Source: Mayamaea pseudoterrestris (Eukaryota; Bacillariophyta; Bacillariophyceae; Sellaphorales; Sellaphoraceae). From it: a stretch of DNA of 64,000 bases. Each line of letters opens with the position of its first letter. Position 1 is the stretch's first letter. The stretch lies in contig BROI01000006.1 of NCBI GenBank assembly GCA_027923505.1, forward strand, positions 930,001 to 994,000. Direction: 5' to 3'. Under the pieces are notes generated by a model. That model ran no database searches. It was not told where the DNA came from and saw nothing but the letters and a program-made list of their open reading frames with translations. Position numbers and translations under genes: made by a program. Below are positions 23,057-33,381 of the stretch, one piece after another.

Positions 23057-23656
23057 TTAGATTGCTCTATTGTAAGCGTTCATTGCAGCAATGTATCCTC
23101 TGGAATAATCCTTTTTGCCAGGAGGAATGACATAATGCAAGCCTCGGTACCCAGAGTCCAGGCTGTCCTGACTCTCTGACATCATCACAGAGTAGGGCGC
23201 GGAAGTGTCGTCGGAGTCGCTTGAACACGATAGCACTGCAGGATAATCATGAAGTTGATGGAACTGGCGCAAGCAATAGTCTCGGCACGTGAACTCGATG
23301 TTCCACGCAGCGAAGAAATAGTACTTGTTTGGGCCTTGTCCGTAAGGAAAGATAGCGCCGACGAGAACATTGTCGAATTTCTCCACGCCAGGGCGATGAC
23401 AGCTTGGTTCCAGAATCAACGAACGCGGAGGCGTCTTGTTCGCTTCGGCAACATCGAACATGAGTTCTTGGCAGTTGCGTCGCATGATCAGAATAGCGCC
23501 GTCCAACATTCCGAGTTCCTTGAGTGCAGCCTTAAGGGCGTCTTGGCTTTCGAATGGTTCGAAGGGGACGCGGCCCGTCTTGCTTGCCATGATGGCACGG
23601 GTGGACCTGTTGTGAAGTATCGAATTAACGCACGACATTCTTTCGCTGGCTCTCAT
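23057..23656 (-). CDS. Antisense 199-aa frame in the leader of the Ty1/copia element, unknown
   Basis: ATG at 23656, 199 aa, opposite in strand to gag and pol. The composition is protein-like rather than low-complexity, with a hydrophobic core (MLDGAILIMRRN, VLVGAIFPYGQGPNKYYFF), clustered aromatic residues and two Cys in FTCRDYCLRQF. A Ser/Asp-rich loop (SCSSDSDDTS) follows. A second possible start is MASKTGRVPF, 22 residues in. No domain was recognised. Some LTR elements carry extra antisense genes, and a captured host gene is another possibility. It is rated as likely coding because of length and composition only. Confidence 0.5.
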   Translation of the reverse strand: MRASERMSCVNSILHNRSTRAIMASKTGRVPFEPFESQDALKAALKELGMLDGAILIMRRNCQELMFDVAEANKTPPRSLILEPSCHRPGVEKFDNVLVGAIFPYGQGPNKYYFFAAWNIEFTCRDYCLRQFHQLHDYPAVLSCSSDSDDTSAPYSVMMSESQDSLDSGYRGLHYVIPPGKKDYSRGYIAAMNAYNRAI

Positions 23657-24036
23657 TTAATGAGAAAGAATTGTGTGGCGAATTCTCGGGCACGAAAACT
23701 TCAACGGTCGAAACGGTGTCGTTGGAATGACGTCGCCTGGCGTTGAACGCGAGGTGCGACGCGCGGTGCACGCACCGCGCACCGTAACGGGTGTGTCGCG
23801 CACCGAATAATTTCAAAACGCACGCGCGACAAGACTTAAGCTAAGTACACTCGTGGCGAATAAATGACTCAACTGCTACCGTTGAATCATGCCAAACTGC
23901 GCGTTGACACATGTGCACATTCGTTACACTCACAAATTTGCTGATCGTCTCGACAGATCGATCGTGTCAACGAAGCCGCACGCGCCATACCAAGAAATTA
24001 CCCTATACTACCATATAAGCCCAAGACACTTCTAAA

Positions 24037-25506
24037 ATGGCCCAAGTCATGAACAACGAACTCATTAACTACTTGCTACCGTTAGGCTTTACTGTGGACC
24101 AGATGTTTGCGATTGGTCGTCAAGGAGTTCTCTCGTTCGAGGGACTCAAGATCTTCGATGACAAGGCTATCGATTCGGTCGCAGCTGGATGCAAGAACCC
24201 TGGAGGAACTTCTGTGAATGCCGCTGGGGCCACGATACGTGATCCTGGAGTGTTGCTTCCGGTTCCATTTATCCTGACGCTGAAGGCGCTCGCATATGGC
24301 TTACGTCATTGCGACAAGACACAAGTCGTCTTCAATCCGATCATTCACGGGGCGGCATGGCTTAACTCGCTCATGCACTTTAGAACGTTTATCATCAAGG
24401 CCTACACGGCTCCAACGGACAAGCCGGCGAAGATGACGAAGGTGACGCTTATCCGCGATTCATTTGACGCGATCATCTTGTACTTGTCAACTTTGCGCGG
24501 CGTTGGCGAAACGTTTCTTGCATACGTCGTTCGCGACGAGTATGACCCTGAACCGGAACCAATCGGAGGTTGGTTGTCGTTGGACAAGGAGATGATTGCT
24601 AGAGCACCACTGCAAGGACCATTGTATGAGGCCGACAATCAATCTGTCTATCTGATCTTGAAGAGTGTGTTTGGTGGAACCGACGCTTACTCTTGGATGA
24701 TGGCTCATGAACGGGCTGGCGACGGTCGCGGAGCTTATCGCAGCGTCTACGATCATTACATGTCGATATCCAGTCGTTCGGCCACAAGACAGAAAGCGGA
24801 AGCGACGATTCGTTCGCTTGTCTACAGTAACGAAAACAAAATGACGTTTGAGCAGTACGTGTCGAAACTCCAGCTTGCGCATACTGACCTTGAAAGAGAG
24901 GGACATCCGATGAGTGATGACGACAGAGTCTTACATCTCAACACTGGGATTTTGAGCGACGTGTTGTCGGCGGCGAAGCACAGCCACACTTTGGATGAAG
25001 CAAGAGAGCCGGATGACCGTACTTTGGACACTTTTGATAAAGTTGTCAGCTTTTACCAGTCCATTATCTCCAAGCACCTGGCGAGTTCTGCAACTGCAGC
25101 GAAGCGTCGCAACGTTTCGTGGGCAGGAACTACGCATGAAGGCGGAGGCCGCGGAGGCGGTGGGCGCGGCGGACGTGGAGGCCGAGGCGGACGTGGCGGA
25201 AGAGGCCGCGGCGCCGGCAGAAACGTGCCAGCAGCCGAATGGAATAAGCTCAGCCATGAGCAGAAGGCCAAGGTCATTAGTGATCGCAAGAAGAAGCAGA
25301 AGACTGGCAATGGTAGTGGTGGTGGCGGTGCTGGCGGAACTCAAGGAGCAGGCAGCTACAATTCCCAAATTGCTGCGCTCAACTCCTCGATGCTCCAAGT
25401 CCAGCAGCAGCTTGCGGAGCGTGCTGAAGGGACGGATGAAGCGCCTCCTGCGGGAGGCGGCGGCAGTGGTACGCAGCTTGGCGCAGCCATGGGCGGACGC
25501 CGTTGA
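24037..25506 (+). CDS. gag: Gag-like protein of the Ty1/copia element
   Basis: A 489-aa capsid-type frame. Residues 1-370 are mostly helical with the features of copia Gag (a central region around YLILKSVFGGTDAY, and FEQYVSKLQLAH near residue 275). No CCHC zinc knuckle is seen; instead residues about 370-400 are an RGG-type stretch (GGRGGRGGRGGRGRG) that could bind nucleic acid. A Gly-rich tail follows. It lies just upstream of pol in the same reading direction. Confidence 0.8.
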   Translation: MAQVMNNELINYLLPLGFTVDQMFAIGRQGVLSFEGLKIFDDKAIDSVAAGCKNPGGTSVNAAGATIRDPGVLLPVPFILTLKALAYGLRHCDKTQVVFNPIIHGAAWLNSLMHFRTFIIKAYTAPTDKPAKMTKVTLIRDSFDAIILYLSTLRGVGETFLAYVVRDEYDPEPEPIGGWLSLDKEMIARAPLQGPLYEADNQSVYLILKSVFGGTDAYSWMMAHERAGDGRGAYRSVYDHYMSISSRSATRQKAEATIRSLVYSNENKMTFEQYVSKLQLAHTDLEREGHPMSDDDRVLHLNTGILSDVLSAAKHSHTLDEAREPDDRTLDTFDKVVSFYQSIISKHLASSATAAKRRNVSWAGTTHEGGGRGGGGRGGRGGRGGRGGRGRGAGRNVPAAEWNKLSHEQKAKVISDRKKKQKTGNGSGGGGAGGTQGAGSYNSQIAALNSSMLQVQQQLAERAEGTDEAPPAGGGGSGTQLGAAMGGRR

Positions 25507-25587
25507 CTCATTGGGGTCGACAATTGTAACGAGGAGGGAAGTCAAGAGCCGGGGGACAAGGACAATAAGGAAGTAAGAGAGCAAAGC

Positions 25588-28500
25588 ATGCTTGATATAG
25601 AGAAATCTCTAGAGCAAGTTGCACTTTACTCGCCTGTTGTTGGACTCTTGAATTCTAGTCGTACATTTGGACCGAGTCAGAAATTCATCAAAGCGTTCTC
25701 CACGGAGAGAACAGTAGCGCGCGCGGCATCTGAGAGGCCTTCGGAAGGACAAGCTTTTCCAATTGAGTTGGATTCGCACGCAGACACATGTTGCTTTGCA
25801 AGGGCGCATGTGAGCATACTTGCCGAAAGGGATCAGACAGTCACCGTGACGCCGTTCCTGGAAGGAATGGGAAGGATCAAGAACGTCAGAGTCTGCGATG
25901 TACTCGTGGCGTATGATCATCCGATTGATCTGAAGACGTTTTGTCTGCGATTTAATCAAGTACTTGTGTTCGATGCCTTAACGTCGCATCTGCTCAGCCC
26001 GAACCAAATGCGCTTGAACGACATCGAAGTTAACGAATGTCCAAGGCACTTGAGCAGCAAGCGAGACAAGGATACACATACGATCAAAGTACCGGACGAA
26101 GATTTGACGATTCCACTCTACGTTCATGGAGTAATCAGTCAGTTTCACGTTCGGAAGCCGACGGAGGATGATAAGGAAGAGTGTCCCTGGATTGACATGA
26201 CCTACGAGAATCCACCGTACGATCCATACGACAAGAGCATGGCGGATCGTGAAGCAGCCCTTATCGGAATCGAATATCCTGGCGCCAACATTGACAATTT
26301 CGATCGTAATGTTGCGGCAGCCTTGACAGCGGAGTTTGCCAATGCACCACACTGGCTTACTGATCAAGATGTGTTGGAAGAGGATCTACTGGCTCAAGAG
26401 ACCTTTACACATGAGGATATGATAAGGATCCAGTCTGCAGTTCGAACCAGGAAAAGAGAAGGAGTTGTGACAGCCGAGAAACTCCAGCAGAGGTGGAACA
26501 TTGGCCTGGAGACGGCACGGAATACTCTCAAGGTTGTCACACAGAAGGGCGTTCGTCGCTTCGCTGGCGATAGACCTTTGAAGAGGATGTGGTCGCGCGC
26601 GGAAGCGCTGCGCTTCCGGCAGTTAAACTGCGAGATGTTCACCGATACAATGCAGGGTCCTTGCAAATCAAGGAAAGGCTACAAGTACCTTCAAGTCTAC
26701 ACGACAGACGCCAGCTTCACAACAGTATACCCCATGAAAAAGAAGAGCGAAGCCCCGGAGACACTGGACTTATTACACAGGGAATTTGGTGTACCAAGTG
26801 TTCTGGTGCCGGACAACGCTCCAGAGCTTGTTGCAGGCGACTTTTTAAAGAAGGCTCGCGCTGCAGGCTCACATATCCACTCGATTGAACCCTACACACC
26901 CAACCATCAGCGTGCAGAATCCACCAACAATGTGCTAAAGCAAATGTACAGGCGGGCTATGCGCAAGTCAAACTCGCCGGCGGTATTTTGGGCTGATTGC
27001 TTTGTGCTGCAAGCTGCTATTTACAGTCGCCTTGCGCATGACAGAGTAGTACTCGATGGAGACACTCCGTATAAGCATTTAATGGGAGACTCGGCTGATA
27101 TTTCGCATCTGGCGGAATTCAGCTGGTATGAGTACGTGTGGTTCTGGAATCAAGATGGAGACGATAATTACGCTCTGGGGAGATACTTGGGGCCATCTCG
27201 CGACGTTGGTCAGGCCATGACGTCGCAGATCCTCACTGAGAAAGGCACGGTTGTGCATCGCTCGTCGACATTTCCATTGTCGGACGAAGACCTTCGTAGC
27301 GAACCGCTGAAGGCCCGGATGAAAGCTTTTGATGAAGCAATCCAAGAGCGATATGGAGCTGGATATAATGATGATCCACAGCTTGTGGAAACGCCAGAAT
27401 ATCCTGAGTTTGAACCTCCTACCTACGAGCCCTACGAGGACGAGGAAAGGAAAGAGGAAGAGGTTCCGGATGCAGATGACATTGATCACGATGCAGTTGA
27501 CAAGTATCTGACGACGGAAGTGCTCTTACCTGACGGCAACGGTACGGCAATTGGCACCGTGGTTGGCCGCAAAAGAGACGTTCACGGTAACCCCGTGGGA
27601 CGGTCAAACATTAATCCGCTCCTTGATACGGCGATTTACAGTGTCGCTTTCCCGGATGGGCGAATCAAGGAGTACTCTGCTAACGTAATTGCAGAGCACA
27701 TCTACTCCAGTGTCGATGACGCAGGGCACAGACACATGCACCTGAGGGAGCTCATTGATCACAAGAGTGATGCTACAGCAGTCTCGCAAGAAGACAAGTA
27801 CGTTCGCAACACAGACGGCAGTCTCTTCCAAGGCCGAGAGCAGCTGCGCAAAACAACCAAGGGTTGGTGGCTATTGGTCAAATGGAGTGATGAGACTGAG
27901 TCGTGGGAGCGATTGGCTGACCTAAAGGAATCCTTTCCGATCCAGGTAGCGGAGTATGCAGTTGGAAACCGCATCTCAATGGAGCCAGCTTTCGAGTGGT
28001 GGGTTCCGCAGTTTCTCAAGGACAGAGACCGGATAATCAAACTCGTCAAGGCCAGAGTTGCCAAGAAGACGCATAAGTTTGGCGTCGAAGTACCGCGCAG
28101 TGTCAAGCACGCAATTGAAATTGACGAGGCTACCAAAACGACGTTTTGGACGGACGCTATTAATCTGGAGATGACTAATGTGAGTCCAGCGTTTAAAATC
28201 CTGGAGAAGGATGCGCCAACTCCGATTGGGCATCAACACATTCGGTGTCATATGATCTTTGATGTCAAGGGGACTCTGCAGCGCAAGGCACGGTTCGTCG
28301 CAGGAGGGCACGTCACAGACACGCCTTCGGCTATGACTTACCAGAGTGTCGTTTCGCGAGAGAGCGTCAGAATTGCGTTTCTGATCGCAGCTCTAAATGA
28401 CTTGGATATCTGCGCGGCAGACATTCAGAACGCCTACATTACTGCTCCATGCCGCGAAAAGATCTGGACTGTTCTCGGACCAGAATTCGGCGCGCAATTA

Positions 28501-29769
28501 CAAGGACGCAAGGCTGTTATAGTCAGGGCATTGTACGGTTTGAAGTCGGCTGCAAGAGCTTTTGGCTCGTTTCTTGCGGAGAAACTGCAGGACTTAGGCT
28601 GGATGCCATGTCGTGGGGAGTCAGATGTGCGGATGAGGTCACGAACCAAGGAAAATGGGGAGAAGATTTGGGAGTATCTCCTGGTCTACACAGATGACCT
28701 GTTGTGCGTGGCGGTAGACCCGACAGCAGCGATTAAAGAAATTAATGAACATTTCACCCTCAAGAAGACTTCCATCGGTGAGCCTACATCATATCTTGGG
28801 AGTACCATCTCCAAGTACAGTCACGCGCATGACCCGACGAAAGAATACTGGGCAATGGGCTCAGAGAAATACGTGCGAGAGGCTATTAAAGTCGTCGAGA
28901 TGCACTTGGAAAAGGACAATTTAATATTGCGGAAGAATCCGACAGTTCCTTTACCACCAGGCTATGCACCAGAGATGGACGTCTCGCCGGAGCTGGAGAA
29001 CGATGAAGCAACATTCTTCATGTCGCAAGTCAGCGTACTGCGATGGGCTGTTGAGCTTGGAAGGATAGACATTGCTGTCGAAGTCTCTATGCTGGCGTCG
29101 CACATGGCTTTGCCAAGGCGAGGGCACCTGGACGCAGTGTATCACATTTTCGCGTATCTAAAGAAGCATGATCGCTCTAAGATTGTCTTTGACTCGAGAT
29201 ACATGGAACTTGAAACTCGAGAGTCACCTCAAGAATGGTCGGAATTCTATCAGGGAGCTGAAGAGAAGATTCCAACCGACATGCCCGAACCACGGGGCAA
29301 GCCAGTGCAAATGATTGTTTTCGTTGATGCGAGTCATGCATGTGATAAGCTGACGAGAAGATCGCGAACGGGGGTTCTAATGTACTTGAACCGGGCACCA
29401 ATCGCATGGTTATCCAAGAAGCAAAGCACTATCGAGACGAGTAGTTTTGGATCGGAATTCACAGCTATGAAAGTCGCTGCTGAAATGATTCTTGCTCTAC
29501 GGTTTAAGCTGCGCATGATGGGTATACCGCTGGATGGCGCAGCGCACGTTCGCTGTGACAATGAGGCTGTCGTGAAGAACACTTCAATTCCGGAGTCGAC
29601 ATTACAGAAGAAGCACAATGCGGTGAATTATCACTTTGCGCGAGAGCGAGTCGCTGAGGGTACGATGCAGGTCTTCAAGGAGGACGGCAATACCAATCTC
29701 GCGGATATGCTCACGAAATGTCAACCTGGACCGAAGCGTCAGGAGATGGCAAGCCATGTTTTGAAGTAG
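25588..29769 (+). CDS. pol: Pol polyprotein of the Ty1/copia element
   Basis: A 1393-aa frame. Domains in order: aspartic protease (ELDSHADTCCF), integrase (FTDTMQGPCKS, VPDNAPEL and the Glu in HQRAESTNN give the D-D-E set), a chromo-like/linker region, reverse transcriptase (CAADIQNAYI, ALYGLKSAARAF, LVYTDDLL) and RNase H (VFVDASHA, SFGSEFTAMK, RCDNEAV). This order is typical of Ty1/copia. All hallmark motifs are present. Confidence 0.92.
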   Translation: MLDIEKSLEQVALYSPVVGLLNSSRTFGPSQKFIKAFSTERTVARAASERPSEGQAFPIELDSHADTCCFARAHVSILAERDQTVTVTPFLEGMGRIKNVRVCDVLVAYDHPIDLKTFCLRFNQVLVFDALTSHLLSPNQMRLNDIEVNECPRHLSSKRDKDTHTIKVPDEDLTIPLYVHGVISQFHVRKPTEDDKEECPWIDMTYENPPYDPYDKSMADREAALIGIEYPGANIDNFDRNVAAALTAEFANAPHWLTDQDVLEEDLLAQETFTHEDMIRIQSAVRTRKREGVVTAEKLQQRWNIGLETARNTLKVVTQKGVRRFAGDRPLKRMWSRAEALRFRQLNCEMFTDTMQGPCKSRKGYKYLQVYTTDASFTTVYPMKKKSEAPETLDLLHREFGVPSVLVPDNAPELVAGDFLKKARAAGSHIHSIEPYTPNHQRAESTNNVLKQMYRRAMRKSNSPAVFWADCFVLQAAIYSRLAHDRVVLDGDTPYKHLMGDSADISHLAEFSWYEYVWFWNQDGDDNYALGRYLGPSRDVGQAMTSQILTEKGTVVHRSSTFPLSDEDLRSEPLKARMKAFDEAIQERYGAGYNDDPQLVETPEYPEFEPPTYEPYEDEERKEEEVPDADDIDHDAVDKYLTTEVLLPDGNGTAIGTVVGRKRDVHGNPVGRSNINPLLDTAIYSVAFPDGRIKEYSANVIAEHIYSSVDDAGHRHMHLRELIDHKSDATAVSQEDKYVRNTDGSLFQGREQLRKTTKGWWLLVKWSDETESWERLADLKESFPIQVAEYAVGNRISMEPAFEWWVPQFLKDRDRIIKLVKARVAKKTHKFGVEVPRSVKHAIEIDEATKTTFWTDAINLEMTNVSPAFKILEKDAPTPIGHQHIRCHMIFDVKGTLQRKARFVAGGHVTDTPSAMTYQSVVSRESVRIAFLIAALNDLDICAADIQNAYITAPCREKIWTVLGPEFGAQLQGRKAVIVRALYGLKSAARAFGSFLAEKLQDLGWMPCRGESDVRMRSRTKENGEKIWEYLLVYTDDLLCVAVDPTAAIKEINEHFTLKKTSIGEPTSYLGSTISKYSHAHDPTKEYWAMGSEKYVREAIKVVEMHLEKDNLILRKNPTVPLPPGYAPEMDVSPELENDEATFFMSQVSVLRWAVELGRIDIAVEVSMLASHMALPRRGHLDAVYHIFAYLKKHDRSKIVFDSRYMELETRESPQEWSEFYQGAEEKIPTDMPEPRGKPVQMIVFVDASHACDKLTRRSRTGVLMYLNRAPIAWLSKKQSTIETSSFGSEFTAMKVAAEMILALRFKLRMMGIPLDGAAHVRCDNEAVVKNTSIPESTLQKKHNAVNYHFARERVAEGTMQVFKEDGNTNLADMLTKCQPGPKRQEMASHVLK

Positions 29770-30009
29770 ACATGGAGATTACAGGGTTTGGAGGTTTTTC
29801 CCTTGATTCGATGCACTGAATCAGAAGTCACGCTAATGTACCTGCTGGCACCTTACAACCAAGTTGGACAACTTGGACCAATGAGTAAAGATTAAAGGAG
29901 ACACTATTCATCGAGAGATGTGGGGCATGAATGGCTTACGGGTGAAATCGATTGATCTCAGTAACTGCTTGAGGCGGCAGGAATGAGATGCAGATCAATT
30001 CCAGGGGAG

Positions 30010-30217
30010 CAATTTGGGTGCGCCATAGTCGACCGAAATATCGTGTAAGACTCGGATTGGAATATCGAGTCTTGTACACGAAGAGTCTTGCGAGCGGCAG
30101 GCTCGGATGTCGAGTAGTGTAATAGTCTCACAATTTGGCTCGGATCTCTACGAGATCGAGTGTTGTCACACAATACAAATATACCGTATTCTCGTACACT
30201 ACGACGTATATTTATTG
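30010..30217 (+). repeat. Right LTR of the Ty1/copia element
   Basis: 208 bp, identical to the left LTR. Preceded by a short purine tract and followed by TAGG, which repeats the four bases before the left LTR. Confidence 0.9.
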
Positions 30218-30692
30218 TAGGTGCTGCCCAAGAAACCGTGATTGGAGTTCGACTGCTTCGGAATAGGCTATAGTAAAACTTTTGTGTCGGCAGTGGGCCA
30301 TGTTGGGGGTGTGCATTTCTGAATGCTTGGAACGTTCTACATAAGCCATGAGTCGCTTGCTTTTCATTCGGTCATTAATTTGGAAACGGAGTCGTTTTTG
30401 TCTTGCTTTGGATGCTTGGGCTTATCAAATCTTGAGTGTTCATTAGGCCCAACAGGTTTGATTGGCCTCCATCGCCATTGGTAATCGTGCCATGAATTCG
30501 AAGAAGGACGTTGCGTCTTGGTCAGCAGCGTGTCAGCATCGTTGGATCGATTGCCAATGTCCACCAGCAACCGGGCCGAGAGGGAGCAGGAGCAGGAAAC
30601 GGAACGGGAGAGCTTCGTCATCATCCACCTCCAGTAGCTAACCAGTCAGGGATCTGAGAAGGGCTAAAAACCTGCAGCAGGAAATCGAAACC
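30218..30692. promoter_or_regulatory. Region between the Ty1/copia element and P2
   Basis: 475 bp that must hold the promoter of P2. The Ty1/copia element ends just upstream, so its right LTR lies within 0.5 kb of the P2 start. No specific motif was assigned. Confidence 0.4.
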
Positions 30693-33149
30693 ATGATGGT
30701 GTTGGAACATCAGCCCGTCAATAACAACAAAAAGCTGACGGACTTTTTCACGCTGGACAATATACAGAGCAAGAGAACTGCCCTCGACTGTCGATCGCTG
30801 CCCGCCCTGTCGCTCGGCAAGAGTACCGACAGCTCCTTGAAGGATCCGAACAATCGCAAAGAGTCATTGTCAGCAGCAAGACGAACCAAAGGATCATCCT
30901 CCAAGCAGCAGCAGCGACGAACTCCAGCTAGCACTCAAACAGTTCGAGGCAAGTTCAACGCCTCCATGCCAAACATGACCTTCAATATGGATGACGAGAG
31001 TGATTCTGAATTTTCTGATATTGAATGGACCGACGGCAAGCAGCAAAACTCCAAGACTAAAAAGAAGAATGCCCAGTCATCACCAAAGCGAGAAACAGAC
31101 AAGTCATTAAAGAGTTTGCTCGAACGAAAGGAACTAAAGGCAGCCATGAGTAGAAACGCAATCAGTGATGATGACTGCATCATCAAGGCGCAGCAGCGCC
31201 AGCAACGACGAGTCAGTTCCATGTCCGTGGCGAAGAGCTTAATGAGCGCTTCCTCGGACGATTCTTCCACCTTTGATGCGAATGGCATGAAGAAGAAACG
31301 AGTATTAAAGGTTCGAGCGAGCGACGTTTCCAAGTTGCCTGGTCGGCTGCGCGATACTCTTGCCTCTAAATCACCATCAGCTGTAGTAGACGCCGACGAC
31401 GCCTCCTGCGCCTTCTCCGTCGTGAGCAAAAACAGTATTGGTGCGCTGGCGCCAAGCCGCAAGGATTCCGATCGCTCGCGAAGCATGAGTCGACGACAAA
31501 CCATGGAGCAAGCATTGGCGCCGCCAGCACCTCCAGTGCGAGGCGTGTTGCGACAACGCAGCATGGATGGCGGGCCATTGATGCTCATGAACCCCCGACA
31601 AAAACCAGTTGGGTTGAATGGAGTGGCAGCGCGTCGCCAGCAAAGTATGAGCGTAGTGCCGTCCAATTCCTCCAGCTTGCGCGGACGCAGCGTCGAACGC
31701 TACGCTCCTCCTACAACGAATACAAGTTTCGTCGCACCAAGTGGTCGGGTGCGATCAATGTCACGCGTCAAGCGGCCCGCCAGAAGTGGCAGTTTCTCAG
31801 AAGACGAGCCTTCCGTCAAGCCTCTTTCTCCGAGCAAGCATTCAAACCTGTTCATGTCCAATGTTTTGACGGATCGACTCTGGGCATCGGCTGACAATTT
31901 AAATTTCGTGCCAGATTCGTTTGAAGCGCAGGGAGAAAGCCCGCGCCGGGGCGTTCGACGTAGCCAGTCGGACGATGCCATGATGCACTCCGCGACGCCC
32001 CGGCGTGGTTTGCGGCGGAGCCGCAGCATTGACCCGCGTGCCGGCGCTGCGGAGCAAGTGGCGGCAAAAACTAATGCTGCCAAGGTGGCTTGCAAGCCAA
32101 CAAAACCACCCGCTTCGTCTTCGCGACGATCTAAAAGCGTTGATTGCCGGCAACCTGACGTTGCTGCAGGACGTCCTGCTCTCAGCAGCAGCTCAGCAAT
32201 GAATTCTCCTTCTGCCAAGACGGATGTTGCTCCGTCGAAACCGCGGAGCAAATCAACCAGCCGCAAAGCTCGTCCAGAGGAGTTAAAACCAGATGAGCCG
32301 AGCAGTCCTCGTCGCAAAAGCCGTCCTGATGCTAGTTGGAGAATTAGTGAAACGAAGGATGATGAAACGAATGCAAAGAGCAATGAGACTGCTCGTAGTC
32401 GCAGTCGAGTGCGAAGGCCCACTCGTGGGGATGGCCAAGTTGAAAGCAGCGCTAATGATGCAGCGAAGGTACGGAGCAAGAGTAAAAGCACTCGGTCGTC
32501 CAAGGAAGACATTGTGGAGCGAAAACAATCATCTCGACCGACAGGCGAAGAAAAAGGATTGCGTTCAAGCAGGTCGAAAAGCCGACCGCAAAGTAGTCGC
32601 AGCAAGTCAGTGGCACGAGACAAGAGCCGAGACAGTCGATCCGTTACCAATAGGCAAACTTCCCTTACGAGTTCGAGTCCTCGCGACGAACAACAATGCC
32701 TGAATACGCCGGCGCCTACAACTGACGGCAAGTCAAGTAGTAGATCCAAGTCTGTCGCTCGACCAAGCAGCAAGTTTAACAAGGAGTCCAACGCTTCTCC
32801 GACGCCATCGATAACATCCAACCCAGTCGGCGCCATACTTAAGACGCTTGCGGATGTTCCTGCTCTGGATATCAGTCCGCGCAAACGCTTGACACGACTC
32901 CTTGGCAAGCACCATGCCTCGTCACCAAAAAAATCTAGCGAGGGCAACTCGTTAACGTCTGGTAGTTCCTTGTCCAAAATATCACGAACCGACTCGCAGG
33001 CCACTTCCAGCACGTCGGCATCCACCTACGAGCCAACCGAACTTACTCCAGGCGCCATGTCGCGCATCAAAGATCTTGGTATCACGCCCGAGCAGTTGGC
33101 GCTTTTGAATAATATGGGATTGAAGATTGCCGAGCGACCGTCGAACTGA
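30693..33149 (+). CDS. P2: disordered Ser/Arg-rich protein with shared C-terminal motif (818 aa)
   Basis: ATG at 30693, 818 aa, single exon. Short motifs in order: acidic-Trp motif DSEFSDIEWTDG near residue 110; basic motif VLKVRASDVSKLPGRL near residue 207, which parallels P3 and P4; many Arg-x-x-Ser repeats (RRGVRRSQSDD, RRGLRRSRSID, SSRRSKSVD, RSKSVARDKS, SRSKSVARPS). The middle resembles SR/RS domains but the repeat is looser. The C-terminus is MSRIKDLGITPEQLALLNNMGLKIAE, the family motif. There is no signal peptide or membrane segment. AATAAA lies at 33258, about 110 bp past the stop. Function unknown; a phospho-regulated scaffold or cytoskeleton/nuclear factor is guesswork. Confidence 0.85.
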   Translation: MMVLEHQPVNNNKKLTDFFTLDNIQSKRTALDCRSLPALSLGKSTDSSLKDPNNRKESLSAARRTKGSSSKQQQRRTPASTQTVRGKFNASMPNMTFNMDDESDSEFSDIEWTDGKQQNSKTKKKNAQSSPKRETDKSLKSLLERKELKAAMSRNAISDDDCIIKAQQRQQRRVSSMSVAKSLMSASSDDSSTFDANGMKKKRVLKVRASDVSKLPGRLRDTLASKSPSAVVDADDASCAFSVVSKNSIGALAPSRKDSDRSRSMSRRQTMEQALAPPAPPVRGVLRQRSMDGGPLMLMNPRQKPVGLNGVAARRQQSMSVVPSNSSSLRGRSVERYAPPTTNTSFVAPSGRVRSMSRVKRPARSGSFSEDEPSVKPLSPSKHSNLFMSNVLTDRLWASADNLNFVPDSFEAQGESPRRGVRRSQSDDAMMHSATPRRGLRRSRSIDPRAGAAEQVAAKTNAAKVACKPTKPPASSSRRSKSVDCRQPDVAAGRPALSSSSAMNSPSAKTDVAPSKPRSKSTSRKARPEELKPDEPSSPRRKSRPDASWRISETKDDETNAKSNETARSRSRVRRPTRGDGQVESSANDAAKVRSKSKSTRSSKEDIVERKQSSRPTGEEKGLRSSRSKSRPQSSRSKSVARDKSRDSRSVTNRQTSLTSSSPRDEQQCLNTPAPTTDGKSSSRSKSVARPSSKFNKESNASPTPSITSNPVGAILKTLADVPALDISPRKRLTRLLGKHHASSPKKSSEGNSLTSGSSLSKISRTDSQATSSTSASTYEPTELTPGAMSRIKDLGITPEQLALLNNMGLKIAERPSN

Positions 33150-33381
33150 CTGTGAATGTTTTTGAATGACTACTGGCTGCAGTTTTATAGGTGCGCTGTA
33201 ATTAATGTTCACGTTTTAGTTTTAGAATACTCTAATACTATAATTCATTGTATGGAGAATAAAGATCTTAAAGCCATTGTTTAATGATGGCATTTTAAAT
33301 AGCTATCGTCGCCTCCCACGTTGTGACGAGACGTTCCTACGTTCTGATCAGTCCACGTGCTGTAATTAACTGTAAATCAGT

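Larger units (their letters stand above)
22281..30217 (+). mobile_element. Ty1/copia LTR retrotransposon, looks whole, very young
   Basis: A 7.9-kb element bounded by two 208-bp LTRs that are identical by eye (22281-22488 and 30010-30217). It is flanked by a 4-bp direct duplication TAGG (22277-22280 and 30218-30221). Internal order: a leader of about 1.5 kb that carries an antisense frame, a gag-like frame, then pol with protease, integrase, reverse transcriptase and RNase H. Integrase before reverse transcriptase defines Ty1/copia; the relatives in diatoms are called CoDi. A short purine-rich tract (GGGGAG) stands directly before the right LTR. LTR termini are CAAT...ATTG rather than the usual TG...CA. 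Identical LTRs imply recent insertion. No clear damage was noticed. Confidence 0.9.
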
